Source: Pseudomonas oryzihabitans (GTDB lineage: Bacteria; Pseudomonadota; Gammaproteobacteria; Pseudomonadales; Pseudomonadaceae). Taken from it: 64,000 bases of DNA. The notes beneath the pieces were generated by a model that saw only the letters and a program-made list of their open reading frames with translations, was not told the DNA's origin and did no database searches. Below are positions 41,830 through 54,333 of this stretch, piece after piece. Every line of letters begins with the position of its first letter. The first letter of the stretch is position 1. The position numbers were made by a program, and so were the translations under genes. The stretch spans positions 2,378,501 to 2,442,500 of the forward strand of contig NZ_CP013987.1 of the NCBI RefSeq assembly GCF_001518815.1, given 5' to 3'.

Positions 41830-42531
41830 CTAGAAGTCGTCGACCACGTGACCATCCTTGACCTTGAATTCGCGGGTCTGCAGATAGGCGTTGCGAATGA
41901 ACACGTACTTGTCGCCAGTGATCAGGCGCTCGGCCTGCAGCAGACCGGCACGGGTATCGACGGTGCTGAGGGCGAAGGCGCTGTTACGCACGGCCACATC
42001 ATCGACATAGGGATAGGCACTGGTGTAGCTGTCCGGTACCCGGGCCAGGCCATCACGTATGCTGCTGGGGCCAAAGAACGGCAGGACCAGGTAAGGACCG
42101 CTACCGGCGCCCCACTTGCCCAGGGTCTGGCCGAAGTCTTCGTCGTTGCGCTGCAGGCCGGCCTTGGTCGCCACGTCTACCAGGCCAAGACCACCCAGGG
42201 TGGTATTCATCAGCAGGCGCGCCGTATCGACCCCGGCGTGCTCGACCTTGCCCTGCAGCAGGTCGTTGGCCAGGTTGCGCACGTCACCCAGGTTGTTGAA
42301 GAAGTTGCTTACACCGGTCTGCACGAAGCCGGGAGTGAAGCGCTGATAGCCCTGGGCGACCGGCTTGAGGGCATAGGTGTCCAGGGTATCGTTGAACACG
42401 AAGATCTTGCGGTTGAAACCTTCCCAGGGATCGGGATTCTCGGCTTCAGCCGCCATCGCCTGACCGGCGAACGTCAAGGCCGTTACAAGGAGCGCTCCCC
42501 AGACCCTGGAACCACGTCGCTCGATCATCAT
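41830..42531 (-). CDS. mlaA: MlaA (VacJ) family lipid-asymmetry protein
   Basis: The product is 233 residues. It has a signal peptide ending AMA-A at about residue 27. The mature part starts NPDPWEGFNRKIFVFND, the MlaA signature. With the rest of the Mla system it removes phospholipids from the outer leaflet of the outer membrane. No cysteine follows the signal, so unlike E. coli MlaA it does not appear to be a lipoprotein. Confidence 0.92.
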   Translation of the reverse strand: MMIERRGSRVWGALLVTALTFAGQAMAAEAENPDPWEGFNRKIFVFNDTLDTYALKPVAQGYQRFTPGFVQTGVSNFFNNLGDVRNLANDLLQGKVEHAGVDTARLLMNTTLGGLGLVDVATKAGLQRNDEDFGQTLGKWGAGSGPYLVLPFFGPSSIRDGLARVPDSYTSAYPYVDDVAVRNSAFALSTVDTRAGLLQAERLITGDKYVFIRNAYLQTREFKVKDGHVVDDF

Positions 42532-42675
42532 CGCTTCTCTCCTCGTTACACTCAGACGCCTGAAAGGCGCCGATTATAGTCATAGCTTTGCCACTTTGGC
42601 TTAGGGCCAGGCGCTGTCACTCGATCTTTGACCCGCCGTTGCGGTCAAAGAATCCGAACACAGGAGAAACGCCCC

Positions 42676-42945
42676 ATGACCACCTCTCATTTGCAGGAAC
42701 AGCTCGACCACCTCCGCCACCAGCTGGACCAGGATCCGCCCGCCTCGCCCGAGGATCGGGAAGAACTGGAACTGCTGATCCGGGACATCGAATTCCAGCT
42801 GGCTAACGAAGATGCCACCCATACCCGGGATGGCAGCCTGGTGGAAGGCGTCAATCTGGCCGTGGAGCGTTTCGAGGTCAGTCACCCCACCATGGCCGGC
42901 ACGCTGCGTTCGATCATGAACAGCCTGAGCAGCATGGGCATCTGA
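42676..42945 (+). CDS. DUF4404 family protein
   Basis: The product is 89 residues, strongly helical and acidic. LQEQLDHLRHQLDQDPPASPEDREEL (core DPPASPEDREEL) and the closing HPTMAGTLRSIMNSLSSMGI are the DUF4404 pattern of Pseudomonas. A ribosome binding site (CAGGAGA) precedes the ATG at 42676. Function unknown; small cytosolic helical protein. Confidence 0.88.
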   Translation: MTTSHLQEQLDHLRHQLDQDPPASPEDREELELLIRDIEFQLANEDATHTRDGSLVEGVNLAVERFEVSHPTMAGTLRSIMNSLSSMGI

Positions 42946-43773
42946 TCACTGCCGTACGTAGCGCTCGGCGGCGGGCTGGATGGCGTCACTGCTTCGGTAG
43001 GGATTGATGTCCAGCCCACCGCGCCGCACATAGCGGGCGAACACCGTCAGCTTCACCGGCTTCAGTAGCCGCCACAGATCCAGATAGATGCGCTCGACAC
43101 ACTGTTCGTGAAAGTCCGCATGCTGACGGAAGGCGACCAGGTAGCGCAGCAAGCTTTCCGGATCCAGCGCCAGCCCCTCTGCGTACTCCACCACCACGGT
43201 GCCCCAGTCAGGCTGTCCGGTGACAGGGCAATTCGACTTGAGCAGATGGCTGTAGAACCTCTGACTATCGCGTGCTTCACCCACGCTCAGCAGGTCCGCC
43301 TGCGGGTGGGCGTAGCGATCCACGCTGACATCCAGATCATCGACGCACTGGCCGTCCGGGCGCTGCACACCCCGGGTCGTCCAGGCATCCAGCGATACCA
43401 GGCTGACGCCCACAGCACCGCCGGCTGCTTCGCTCAGGTCCTTGACCAGTACGGCTTCGAGTTCGGCCATGCTGGCGAACACCGACTGGTTCAGGGAGTT
43501 GAGGTACAGCTTGAACGACTTGGATTCAATGATGTTCGGCGAATCGGCCGGGATGGCGAATTCGGCAATGGCCACCACCGGCTTGCCGGAAGGCAGCAGC
43601 CAGGACAGCTCGTAACAGGTCCAGACATCCACACCGCGAAACGGCAGGCTCTGCCCGTGCAGGCCCAGCTCCGCCCACTTGGGCGCGCGCGGGATCGGAT
43701 AGAGCAGCGTCGGCGCGTACTGGCTGACGTACTCGGTGCTTTTGCCCAGGGGCGATTGTTCTACGCTATGCAT
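42946..43773 (-). CDS. queF: NADPH-dependent 7-cyano-7-deazaguanine reductase
   Basis: The product is 275 residues, the long (YqfI/E. coli) form made of two tandem tunnel-fold halves. It reduces preQ0 to preQ1 in queuosine synthesis. The active cysteine lies in [13 protein letters not shown] (about residue 183). [21 protein letters not shown] is the conserved C-terminal segment. It converges on the DUF4404 gene. Confidence 0.96.
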   Translation of the reverse strand: MHSVEQSPLGKSTEYVSQYAPTLLYPIPRAPKWAELGLHGQSLPFRGVDVWTCYELSWLLPSGKPVVAIAEFAIPADSPNIIESKSFKLYLNSLNQSVFASMAELEAVLVKDLSEAAGGAVGVSLVSLDAWTTRGVQRPDGQCVDDLDVSVDRYAHPQADLLSVGEARDSQRFYSHLLKSNCPVTGQPDWGTVVVEYAEGLALDPESLLRYLVAFRQHADFHEQCVERIYLDLWRLLKPVKLTVFARYVRRGGLDINPYRSSDAIQPAAERYVRQ

Positions 43774-43786
43774 GACGCTCAGACAC

Positions 43787-44566
43787 TCAATGACGCATGC
43801 CGCGCCCGCTCACGAGCAGACGGATGCTGACCAGATAAAGCACGACCACGGCGCACAGCATGAAGGCGATCGCCACCCCGATACGGATGTCGGACACCCC
43901 GAGGATGCCGTAGCGGAAGGCGTTGACCATGTGCAGGATCGGATTGACCAGCGACACCTTCTGCCAGAAGGCCGGCAGCAGGTCGATGGAATAGAAGACC
44001 CCGCCCAGGTAGGTCAGGGGCGTCAGTACGAAGGTCGGTACGATGGAGATGTCGTCAAAGTTGCGTGCGTAGACGGCGTTGATGAAGCCGCCCAGGGCAA
44101 AGATCGCCGCGGTAAGGACGATCACCAGCAGCATGATGCCCAGGTGGTGCACCTGCATGTTGGTGAAGAACAACGACAGCAGGCTGACGATGGCCGCCAC
44201 GGCAAGGCCGCGCAGGATGCCGCCCATGGCATAGCCGATGAGGATAACGTGCGGCGACACCGGCGAGACCAGCAGTTCTTCCACGGAGCGCTGGAACTTG
44301 CTGCTGAAGAAGCTGGAGACCACGTTGCTGTAGGCATTGGTGATCACCGACATCATGATCAGGCCCGGCACGATGTACTGCATGTAGGTGAAGCCACCCA
44401 TGCCGCCGATGCGATTGCCGATCAGGTTCCCGAAGATCACGAAATACAGGACCATAGTGATCGCCGGAGGCAGCAGCGTCTGCGCCCAGATGCGGGTGAA
44501 GCGACGCACTTCGCGATGGACGATGGTCCGCAGCGCCACCATGTTGGCTTGGAATTCGGTACTCAT
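43787..44566 (-). CDS. yadH: ABC-2 type transporter permease (YadH-like)
   Basis: The product is 259 residues with six membrane segments. [23 protein letters not shown] and the [17 protein letters not shown] segment match YadH-type exporters. It forms a membrane channel with the ATPase encoded upstream; the overlap of start and stop indicates coupling. The substrate is not known. The longer in-frame extension upstream is the shadow of the ATPase gene. Confidence 0.9.
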   Translation of the reverse strand: MSTEFQANMVALRTIVHREVRRFTRIWAQTLLPPAITMVLYFVIFGNLIGNRIGGMGGFTYMQYIVPGLIMMSVITNAYSNVVSSFFSSKFQRSVEELLVSPVSPHVILIGYAMGGILRGLAVAAIVSLLSLFFTNMQVHHLGIMLLVIVLTAAIFALGGFINAVYARNFDDISIVPTFVLTPLTYLGGVFYSIDLLPAFWQKVSLVNPILHMVNAFRYGILGVSDIRIGVAIAFMLCAVVVLYLVSIRLLVSGRGMRH

Positions 44567-45495
44567 CGGGCGACCTTGGCTAGATTCTTTTCCACCAGGG
44601 AGACGAACAGCTCCTCCAGGCGATTGGCTTTGTTTCTCAGGCTCTGGACCTGGATGCCGGCAGCGTCCAGCTGACGGAACAGGGCATTGACCCCGCTGGC
44701 CTTGTCGATCTGCACCTCGAAGGAGTGATCGCCCAACAGCTTGGCCGGATAGCCTTCCAGCTGCGGCGCCACCGTCAGCGGCTGGACCACGTCCACGATG
44801 AAGGTCTCGACGTTGAGCTTCTGCAGGAGCTTGCGCATGCTGGTGTGCTCGACCAGCTCGCCATGGTCGATGATGGCGATGTTGCGACAGAGGTGCTCGG
44901 CTTCTTCGAGGTAGTGAGTGGTGAGGATGATGCTGGTCCCCTGCCTGTTCAGCTCGGTGAGGAAACTCCACATGGAGCGGCGCAGCTCGATGTCGACCCC
45001 GGCGGTGGGTTCGTCGAGGATCAGCAGACGTGGTTTGTGGATCAGGGCGCGAGCAATCATCAGGCGACGCTTCATACCGCCGGAGAGCATGCGCGAGGGC
45101 GTATCGCGCTTGTCCCACAGCCCGAGCTGGGTGAGGTACTCCTCGGCGCGTTCACCGGCGATCCGCGCGGGAATGCCGTAGTAACCGGCCTGGGTGACGA
45201 CGATGTCGAAGGCCTTCTCGAACTGGTTGAAGTTGAATTCCTGGGGCACCACGCCCAGGCAGCGCTTGAGGCCTGCGGGATCCTTGTCCAGGTCGTTGCC
45301 GAACACGGACACCTCACCACCCGACTTGTTGACCAGGGTCGAGAGGATGCCGATCGTAGTCGACTTGCCCGCCCCGTTCGGACCGAGCAGCGCGAAGAAA
45401 TCACCTTCGACCACATCCAGGTCGATTCCCTTGAGGGCGGTGAAGCCGTTGTTGTAGGTCTTGGTCAGACCACGAATGGAGAGAGCTAGACTCAT
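44563..45495 (-). CDS. yadG: ABC transporter ATP-binding protein (YadG-like)
   Basis: The product is 310 residues. Walker A GPNGAGKST (about 40-48), signature LSGGMKRR (about 139-146) and Walker B LLILDEPTAG (about 158-167) are all present. The C-terminal 80 residues form the domain typical of drug or polysaccharide exporters of this type. The ATG at 45495 fits the family start (MSLALSIRGLTKTY); upstream residues are not conserved. Confidence 0.93.
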   Translation of the reverse strand: MSLALSIRGLTKTYNNGFTALKGIDLDVVEGDFFALLGPNGAGKSTTIGILSTLVNKSGGEVSVFGNDLDKDPAGLKRCLGVVPQEFNFNQFEKAFDIVVTQAGYYGIPARIAGERAEEYLTQLGLWDKRDTPSRMLSGGMKRRLMIARALIHKPRLLILDEPTAGVDIELRRSMWSFLTELNRQGTSIILTTHYLEEAEHLCRNIAIIDHGELVEHTSMRKLLQKLNVETFIVDVVQPLTVAPQLEGYPAKLLGDHSFEVQIDKASGVNALFRQLDAAGIQVQSLRNKANRLEELFVSLVEKNLAKVAR

Positions 45496-45637
45496 GTGCC
45501 TCCCGGCAAGAACTGATTCGCAAAGAAAAGTGCTACTTCCTATAACCCCGGCGGAGGGCAAAGGTTCGATCCTAGTCGAACCAGACAACGTCGGACAGTG
45601 CCCCTATACTGCGCAGCCGCTTTTTCAGGAGACACCC

Positions 45638-46048
45638 ATGGCCACTTCCTATCTCGCCCACCACGTCGCCCTCCTCGCCCAGCTGCGTGCGGTCTTGGCC
45701 GACGTCGGCGCGGCCGAGCAGGTGCCCTCGGAGAACCACGCGCTGTTCCTCGACCGCTTCGATGAGCTGGTCGCCGGACTGCCCCAGGCGCCCGAAGAGT
45801 ACGCCTATCTCGGCCAGGATCTGCTCAGCCAGATCTTCAGCCGCTATCCGCAGATCGCCCACCGGGTACCGCGCGACCTGCTGTGGTTCTTTGGCGGCGA
45901 TTGCCTGCACTTCATGCCGGATGAAGAGCTGGCGCTCTACCAGCGGCTGGACGAGCGTCGCCACGAGGCGGAATCCCGCGGCGAAGCCTTCGACTGGGAG
46001 CAGGAACAGCGCCTGCTGACCCTGCCGGAAGACGCAGCGCGTCACTGA
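45638..46048 (+). CDS. conserved hypothetical protein
   Basis: The product is 136 residues. A ribosome binding site (CAGGAGA) precedes the ATG. It is acidic and helical, with the distinctive segments YLGQDLLSQIFSRYPQIAHRVPRDLLWFFGGDCLHFM (core PRDLLWFFGGDCLHFM near residue 80). I recall similar proteins (about 130 residues) in Pseudomonas beside this ABC exporter, with no known function. Confidence 0.8.
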   Translation: MATSYLAHHVALLAQLRAVLADVGAAEQVPSENHALFLDRFDELVAGLPQAPEEYAYLGQDLLSQIFSRYPQIAHRVPRDLLWFFGGDCLHFMPDEELALYQRLDERRHEAESRGEAFDWEQEQRLLTLPEDAARH

Positions 46049-46054
46049 AATGTC

Positions 46055-46085
46055 GAAGGGCTATCGATCGGCTCGATAGCCCTTC
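46055..46085 (+). terminator. hairpin after the hypothetical gene, before nfuA (convergent)
   Basis: GAAGGGCTATCGA and TCGATAGCCCTTC form a perfect 13-base stem around a five-base loop, between two convergent genes. The T-run is weak, but position and stability suggest a bidirectional terminator. Confidence 0.7.
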
Positions 46086-46109
46086 ACGACTGCAAGGGCG
46101 CCAGGCTAC

Positions 46110-46694
46110 TTAGTAGTAGGCGTTTTCGCGGTTGGTATGGTCGGTCACGTCACGTACGGCGGTGAGCTCGGGGATACGCTCCAGCAAGGTGCGTTCGACG
46201 CCGTCCTTGAGGGTCAGGTCGACCTGGCCACAACCCTGGCAGCCACCGCCAAAACGCAGCACGGCCACGTTGTCGTCGACGATGTCGACCAGGCTGACCA
46301 TGCCGCCGTGGCTGGCGAGCCCCGGATTGATCTCGGTTTGCAGGTAGTAGTCGACACGCTCGTTGAGCGGGCTGTCCTCGTTGACCATGGGCACCTTGGC
46401 GTTGGGCGCCTTGATGGTCAGCTGGCCGCCCATGCGATCGGAGGCGTAATCCACCAGGGCGTCTTCGAGGAAGGGCTGGCTGATGGCGTCGATATAGGCG
46501 GTAAAGCTCTTCAGCCCGATGGGCTGGTCATCGGGCTTCTCTTCACCAGGCTTGCAGTAGGCGATACAGGTCTCGGCGTACTGGGTGCCAGGCTGGGTAA
46601 TGAAGATGCGGATACCGATCCCAGGGGTGTTCTGCTTTTCCAACAGATCAGCCAGGTAATCCTGAGCCGCGTCGGTAATGGTGATGGCGCTCAT
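46110..46694 (-). CDS. nfuA: Fe-S biogenesis protein NfuA
   Basis: The product is 194 residues (E. coli NfuA 191). An N-terminal degenerate A-type domain (1-95) is followed by the Nfu domain with Cys152-x2-Cys155 ([13 protein letters not shown]), which carries a [4Fe-4S] cluster to client enzymes. It is a single gene downstream of nothing clearly co-transcribed. Confidence 0.96.
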   Translation of the reverse strand: MSAITITDAAQDYLADLLEKQNTPGIGIRIFITQPGTQYAETCIAYCKPGEEKPDDQPIGLKSFTAYIDAISQPFLEDALVDYASDRMGGQLTIKAPNAKVPMVNEDSPLNERVDYYLQTEINPGLASHGGMVSLVDIVDDNVAVLRFGGGCQGCGQVDLTLKDGVERTLLERIPELTAVRDVTDHTNRENAYY

Positions 46695-46775
46695 GGTAAC
46701 TCCTCAACAGGTACCACAAGTTTACGCCACCCCACCCCTCGACGAAAGCCCTAGTGAAACAGTCGGATAATCGTC

Positions 46776-47747
46776 TCAGTCCAGCCGCTGAACGAAGCTG
46801 CTCACCCGATTGCGCCCGCCATGCTTGGATTCATAGAGCGCCTTGTCCGCCTGCTGGATCATCTGTTCGTGATTACCCAACGGCACGGACAGGTCCGTGA
46901 TGCCGATGCTGATGGTGAAGGCGACGGGTGTGCCCAGCACGTCGAGACGCATGGCCTCCACAGCCTCGCGCAGGCGTTCGGCGAGCAGCCGGGCACCCTC
47001 CACCGCCGTATCGAGCAGCACCACGCCGAATTCCTCGCCACCGTAGCGCCCGGCGATGTCGGCGTTGCGCACGTGGGTCTTGATCACCCCGGCCAGGGCC
47101 TTGATCGCCTGGTCACCGACGGCATGGCCATAGGTGTCGTTGATACGCTTGAAGTGATCGATGTCGAGCATCATCAGCGCCAGACGACCGCCATAACGCT
47201 GGTGACGGGCGAACTCCTCCGTAAGGCGTTCTTCCCAGTAGCCCCGATTGGCCAGGCCAGTGAGACGGTCGGTGCGCGACAGCTCCTGCAGCTTGTCGTT
47301 GGAGAACTCCAGTTGCCGCTTGTTGATGGCGACATCGGTGACGTCGTAGATCACCACGCAGATATGGGCGATGGCGCCGGTGGAGTCACGCAATGGCAGC
47401 AGCGTCACGTTCTGGTACATGAAGGCCTCTACGCCGGTGATCGGCTGGTAGCTCTTGAAGTGCACCAGGTAAGGCCGCTGCTCCCAGATGGAGAAAGCCC
47501 GGGTGCCGAGCAGGACCACGCTTTCAGCCTTGGCGCGAAACCAGGCCTCGTCGATTTCAGCGAAGACCGCGAACAGCGATTGCTGGCTGACCTCGCTGAG
47601 AATCCGACCGGAATGGTTTTCCATGAAGCTGTTCCAGACCTCGATGCGGTAGTCGAGGTCCAGCACCACGACGCCGACATCGATGTTCTGCACGATGTCC
47701 AGCAGCCAATGGAGTTCGTTGATATCGATCTGTGCGGCCATGTTCAA
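46776..47747 (-). CDS. PAS-GGDEF diguanylate cyclase
   Basis: The product is 323 residues. A PAS-type sensor domain (about 10-120: LLDIVQNIDVGVVVLDLDYRIEVWN, split core DVGVVVLDLDYRIEVWN) is followed by a GGDEF domain (about 160-320). The active site reads YGGEEF, and LTGLANRGYWEERL marks the domain start. It should make cyclic-di-GMP. It overlaps the upstream response regulator gene by four bases, so the two probably form one signalling unit. Confidence 0.93.
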   Translation of the reverse strand: MNMAAQIDINELHWLLDIVQNIDVGVVVLDLDYRIEVWNSFMENHSGRILSEVSQQSLFAVFAEIDEAWFRAKAESVVLLGTRAFSIWEQRPYLVHFKSYQPITGVEAFMYQNVTLLPLRDSTGAIAHICVVIYDVTDVAINKRQLEFSNDKLQELSRTDRLTGLANRGYWEERLTEEFARHQRYGGRLALMMLDIDHFKRINDTYGHAVGDQAIKALAGVIKTHVRNADIAGRYGGEEFGVVLLDTAVEGARLLAERLREAVEAMRLDVLGTPVAFTISIGITDLSVPLGNHEQMIQQADKALYESKHGGRNRVSSFVQRLD

Positions 47748-48745
47748 TTCATCAGGTAGCCGATCTTGCGCGTGATGCGCTTCACCGAGTCCTCGGTGAA
47801 CAGCAGCAGCAGATCGAAGTGGACGTTATGGCCTTCCAGGCTGTAGCTGAGCTCGACGGCCAGGGTCTTCTTCCAGCGCGTCTTGTTGATGACGATGAGT
47901 TCGTCGATGGACGCGTGATGACCGAGGATGGTGGGGTGCCCTTGGGAGAAGCGGATGTCGAACTGTTCGGCGATGCCGGCCAGGCAGGCACCGATGATGA
48001 TGCTCGACAGATCCAGCAGCATCTCGATGTCGCCGGACTCGCCCGCCTCGCGCCAGCGCACCAGGCGCGCCATGTCATCGAACTCGGAGTCGTGGAAGAT
48101 CAGCAGCGCCTCGCCGGCGATACCCTCGCCGATGTAGCCCTGGCACACCGCACTGAGCCTATCCTCGCGCTGCGCATCCACCAGCGTCATATGCAGCTCG
48201 CTGACTTCCAGGATGTTGACGTTCGGAATGGGCAGCTGGACGAAGACATCCAGCGCCTTGGCCAGCAGGGCACCCGCGCGCCCCATGGAGACGTTGACGA
48301 CCTCGCGGAAGGCATCGCGGAAACTGACCTGCAGTTCGGGACGCTCGACCGGCTCCGCTGGAACCGCGGGATTGGGGGTGTAAAGACCATGCCGCTGGAG
48401 CACCGCGGCCAATTCACCGGGATCCGCGGGCTTGCGAATGAAGTCCAGGGCACCCAGTTCGCGAACCCGCGCCAGCGCCTGTTCCTGGACGTCGCCGGAG
48501 ACCACGATCACCTTGACGGCCAGGCCTTCATTGCGGATGGCCGCCAACGTGCCATAGCCATCCAGGATCGGCATTGTCAGGTCCAGCAGCATGACCTGGC
48601 CCAGCCCCTGACGCAGCGCCGCCAGGGCTTCTTCGCCATTGGTGGCCTGGGTGATGGCTACTCCCCAGCCTTCAGGCAAGGAGCGAACCAGCTGCTTGCG
48701 CGCCATGTTCGAGTCATCGCATATCACCAGAGGAATCACGGCCAC
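47744..48745 (-). CDS. response regulator with CheC/CheX-like phosphatase domain
   Basis: The product is 333 residues. The receiver domain (1-125) has phosphoacceptor Asp55 (LLDLTMP). The C-terminal part (about 140-330; FREVVNVSMGRAGALLAKAL, LLDLSSIIIGACLAGIAEQF) resembles CheC-type phosphatases, with conserved N and E residues in helices. Such proteins feed back on receiver phosphorylation. Coupling to the GGDEF gene suggests control of cyclic-di-GMP. Confidence 0.88.
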   Translation of the reverse strand: MAVIPLVICDDSNMARKQLVRSLPEGWGVAITQATNGEEALAALRQGLGQVMLLDLTMPILDGYGTLAAIRNEGLAVKVIVVSGDVQEQALARVRELGALDFIRKPADPGELAAVLQRHGLYTPNPAVPAEPVERPELQVSFRDAFREVVNVSMGRAGALLAKALDVFVQLPIPNVNILEVSELHMTLVDAQREDRLSAVCQGYIGEGIAGEALLIFHDSEFDDMARLVRWREAGESGDIEMLLDLSSIIIGACLAGIAEQFDIRFSQGHPTILGHHASIDELIVINKTRWKKTLAVELSYSLEGHNVHFDLLLLFTEDSVKRITRKIGYLMN

Positions 48746-48977
48746 CTTCCATGACGCAGTTTTGACGCACAGTAAACGTCGGTCATCAGACAGTAAAGCA
48801 GCGCTTCAGCGGTTTGCACGGCGCCCACGCCGGATCGCGACGGCGCTGACAATGAAAGAGCCGCTGACCCTGTATGAGCATTGCTCATTCTAGAGACCTT
48901 CCAATGCCGGGAGCACCCTTGGCTTTTGCTATGCTGCCAGCCTTTGTCCTTTGCCTCTTCATCTGTGTGGAATGCCC

Positions 48978-52688
<3,711 letters not shown>

Positions 52689-52775
52689 TCTGGCAGACGC
52701 CTCAGGTAACAAAAACGCGGCCCTTTTCGCTGGCGTCCCTACTAGGGTGTAGGGACTTCCACCGACGAGGACAGC

Positions 52776-53909
52776 GTGCCCATGAAAGGTCTCACCCTAG
52801 CTGCCGGCAGTCTCCTGCTCAGTCTCGCCACCCTGAACGCCAATGCCGCACCCCAGGCTCTCTCCCAGGATCAGTGGCCCTTCACGGCCACGCCCAGGGC
52901 CACCCTGGACGCGCCCTGGGCCATCGCCTTCCTGCCGGACGGCACCGCCCTGGTCACCGAGAAAGGCGGTGTGCTCAAGCACCTGAATGTGCAGACCGGC
53001 AAGGCCCAGGACATCAGCGGCGTGCCCAAGGTGGTCGCCGCCGGCCAGGGCGGACTGGGCGATGTCATCCTGCATCCGCAATACGCCAGCAACGGGCTGA
53101 TCTACCTGAGTTATGCCGAAGCCGGTGAAGACGGTACCCAGGGTGCCGCCGTGGCCCGAGCCAAGCTGACCTTGAAGGAAGACGGCAGCGGGTCGCTCGG
53201 CGATCTCAAGGTGATCTGGCGGCAGACGCCCAAGGTCAGTGGCAACGGTCACTACGGCCATCGCATGAGATTCGGCCCGGACGGCAAGCTGTGGATCACT
53301 TCGGGTGAACGGCAGAAATTCACGCCGGCCCAGGACATGACCGGCAACCTGGGCAAGCTCATCCGCCTCAATGACGATGGCAGTGTCCCTGCGGACAACC
53401 CCTTCGCCAAGCAAGGCGGCGTGGCGGCCCAGGTCTGGTCGCTGGGTCATCGCAATCCGCTGGGTATCGCCTTCGATGCCCAGGGCCGGCTGTGGGAACA
53501 GGAGATGGGCCCCCAGGGTGGCGACGAACTCAACCTGATCCAGCGCGGCGGCAACTACGGCTACCCTGAGGTCTCCAACGGCGACCACTATGGCGGCAAG
53601 CCGATTCCGGATCATTCCACCCGCCCGGAATTCATCCCGCCAAAGGTGACCTGGACACCGGTGATCTCCCCTGCCGGATTGATGATCTATGGCGGCCAAC
53701 GCTTCCCGGCCTGGCAGGGCAATGCCTTCATCGGCGGGCTGTCGTCCAAGGCGCTGGTGCGGGTCGAGCTCAAGGGCGAAGAGGCACGCGAAGTGGAGCG
53801 CTATGCCATGGGCACGCGCATTCGTGACGTCGAGGAAGGCCCCAACGGCAGTCTCTGGGTACTGGAAGACGGCGCCAATGCACGGCTGCTGGAGCTGCAG
53901 CCGAAGTGA
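52776..53909 (+). CDS. PQQ-dependent soluble aldose sugar dehydrogenase (YliI-type)
   Basis: The product is 377 residues, a secreted six-bladed beta propeller. A signal peptide ends near residue 26 (LNANA). HRNPLGIAFDAQGRLWEQEMG and GGDELNLIQRGGNYGYPEV are family signatures, the latter in the PQQ-binding region. It oxidises aldose sugars in the periplasm using PQQ and calcium. The GTG at 52776 has GAGG at about 6 bases; the ATG at 52782 is farther. Confidence 0.93.
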   Translation: MPMKGLTLAAGSLLLSLATLNANAAPQALSQDQWPFTATPRATLDAPWAIAFLPDGTALVTEKGGVLKHLNVQTGKAQDISGVPKVVAAGQGGLGDVILHPQYASNGLIYLSYAEAGEDGTQGAAVARAKLTLKEDGSGSLGDLKVIWRQTPKVSGNGHYGHRMRFGPDGKLWITSGERQKFTPAQDMTGNLGKLIRLNDDGSVPADNPFAKQGGVAAQVWSLGHRNPLGIAFDAQGRLWEQEMGPQGGDELNLIQRGGNYGYPEVSNGDHYGGKPIPDHSTRPEFIPPKVTWTPVISPAGLMIYGGQRFPAWQGNAFIGGLSSKALVRVELKGEEAREVERYAMGTRIRDVEEGPNGSLWVLEDGANARLLELQPK

Positions 53910-53916
53910 CGGTCAG

Positions 53917-53939
53917 GGTCACCCCAGGTTAGGGTGACC
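53917..53939. terminator. hairpin between the sugar dehydrogenase and DUF1883 genes
   Basis: GGTCACCC and GGGTGACC form a perfect stem with a seven-base loop between two convergent genes. There is no long T-run, so strength is uncertain. Confidence 0.55.
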
Positions 53940-53945
53940 GCTGCC

Positions 53946-54248
53946 TCAGCGCAGCTCGGAGGGCGAGCGGCGGACGATCTTGATCGAGTGCTTGATGTCG
54001 GGCTTGCGGGTCACGCTGATAGGCCGCTTGGTGACGGTATCCAGGGTGATGTTCCAGAAGCCGGTGCTGGGTACGGTGATGCGCGCCGGAAAGGTATCGA
54101 AGGCGCCGCCATGATAGGTATGGCGGCCGCCGTTCTTGAAGCTGCGGAAATTCGCATCGTTCATCAGGCGGATGTTGCACACCCCCGAACTCTGGATGAC
54201 GACCAGGTCGCCCTCGTTGAGATGCTCGCGCTGGTGGATGAACTTCAT
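53946..54248 (-). CDS. DUF1883 domain protein
   Basis: The product is 100 residues, a single small beta-rich domain. KFIHQREHLNEGDLVVIQSSG and the NGGRHTYHGGAFDTFPARI segment match DUF1883, a family seen alone or joined to SEFIR/TIR and related domains. Here it stands alone. Function unknown. Confidence 0.85.
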   Translation of the reverse strand: MKFIHQREHLNEGDLVVIQSSGVCNIRLMNDANFRSFKNGGRHTYHGGAFDTFPARITVPSTGFWNITLDTVTKRPISVTRKPDIKHSIKIVRRSPSELR

Positions 54249-54333
54249 GACGGGTCCTCGTCTTGCAAAGGACTAGGATAGCATCCCTGCCCTGTCCTAT
54301 TATCCCCGCCCGCCCTCGAACTGCCCTTTTCCC

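Noticed and set aside
48746-48971. Possible riboswitch before metH
   Set aside because: I could not find conserved cobalamin or SAM riboswitch elements in this 226-base spacer; a covariance model search would be needed.
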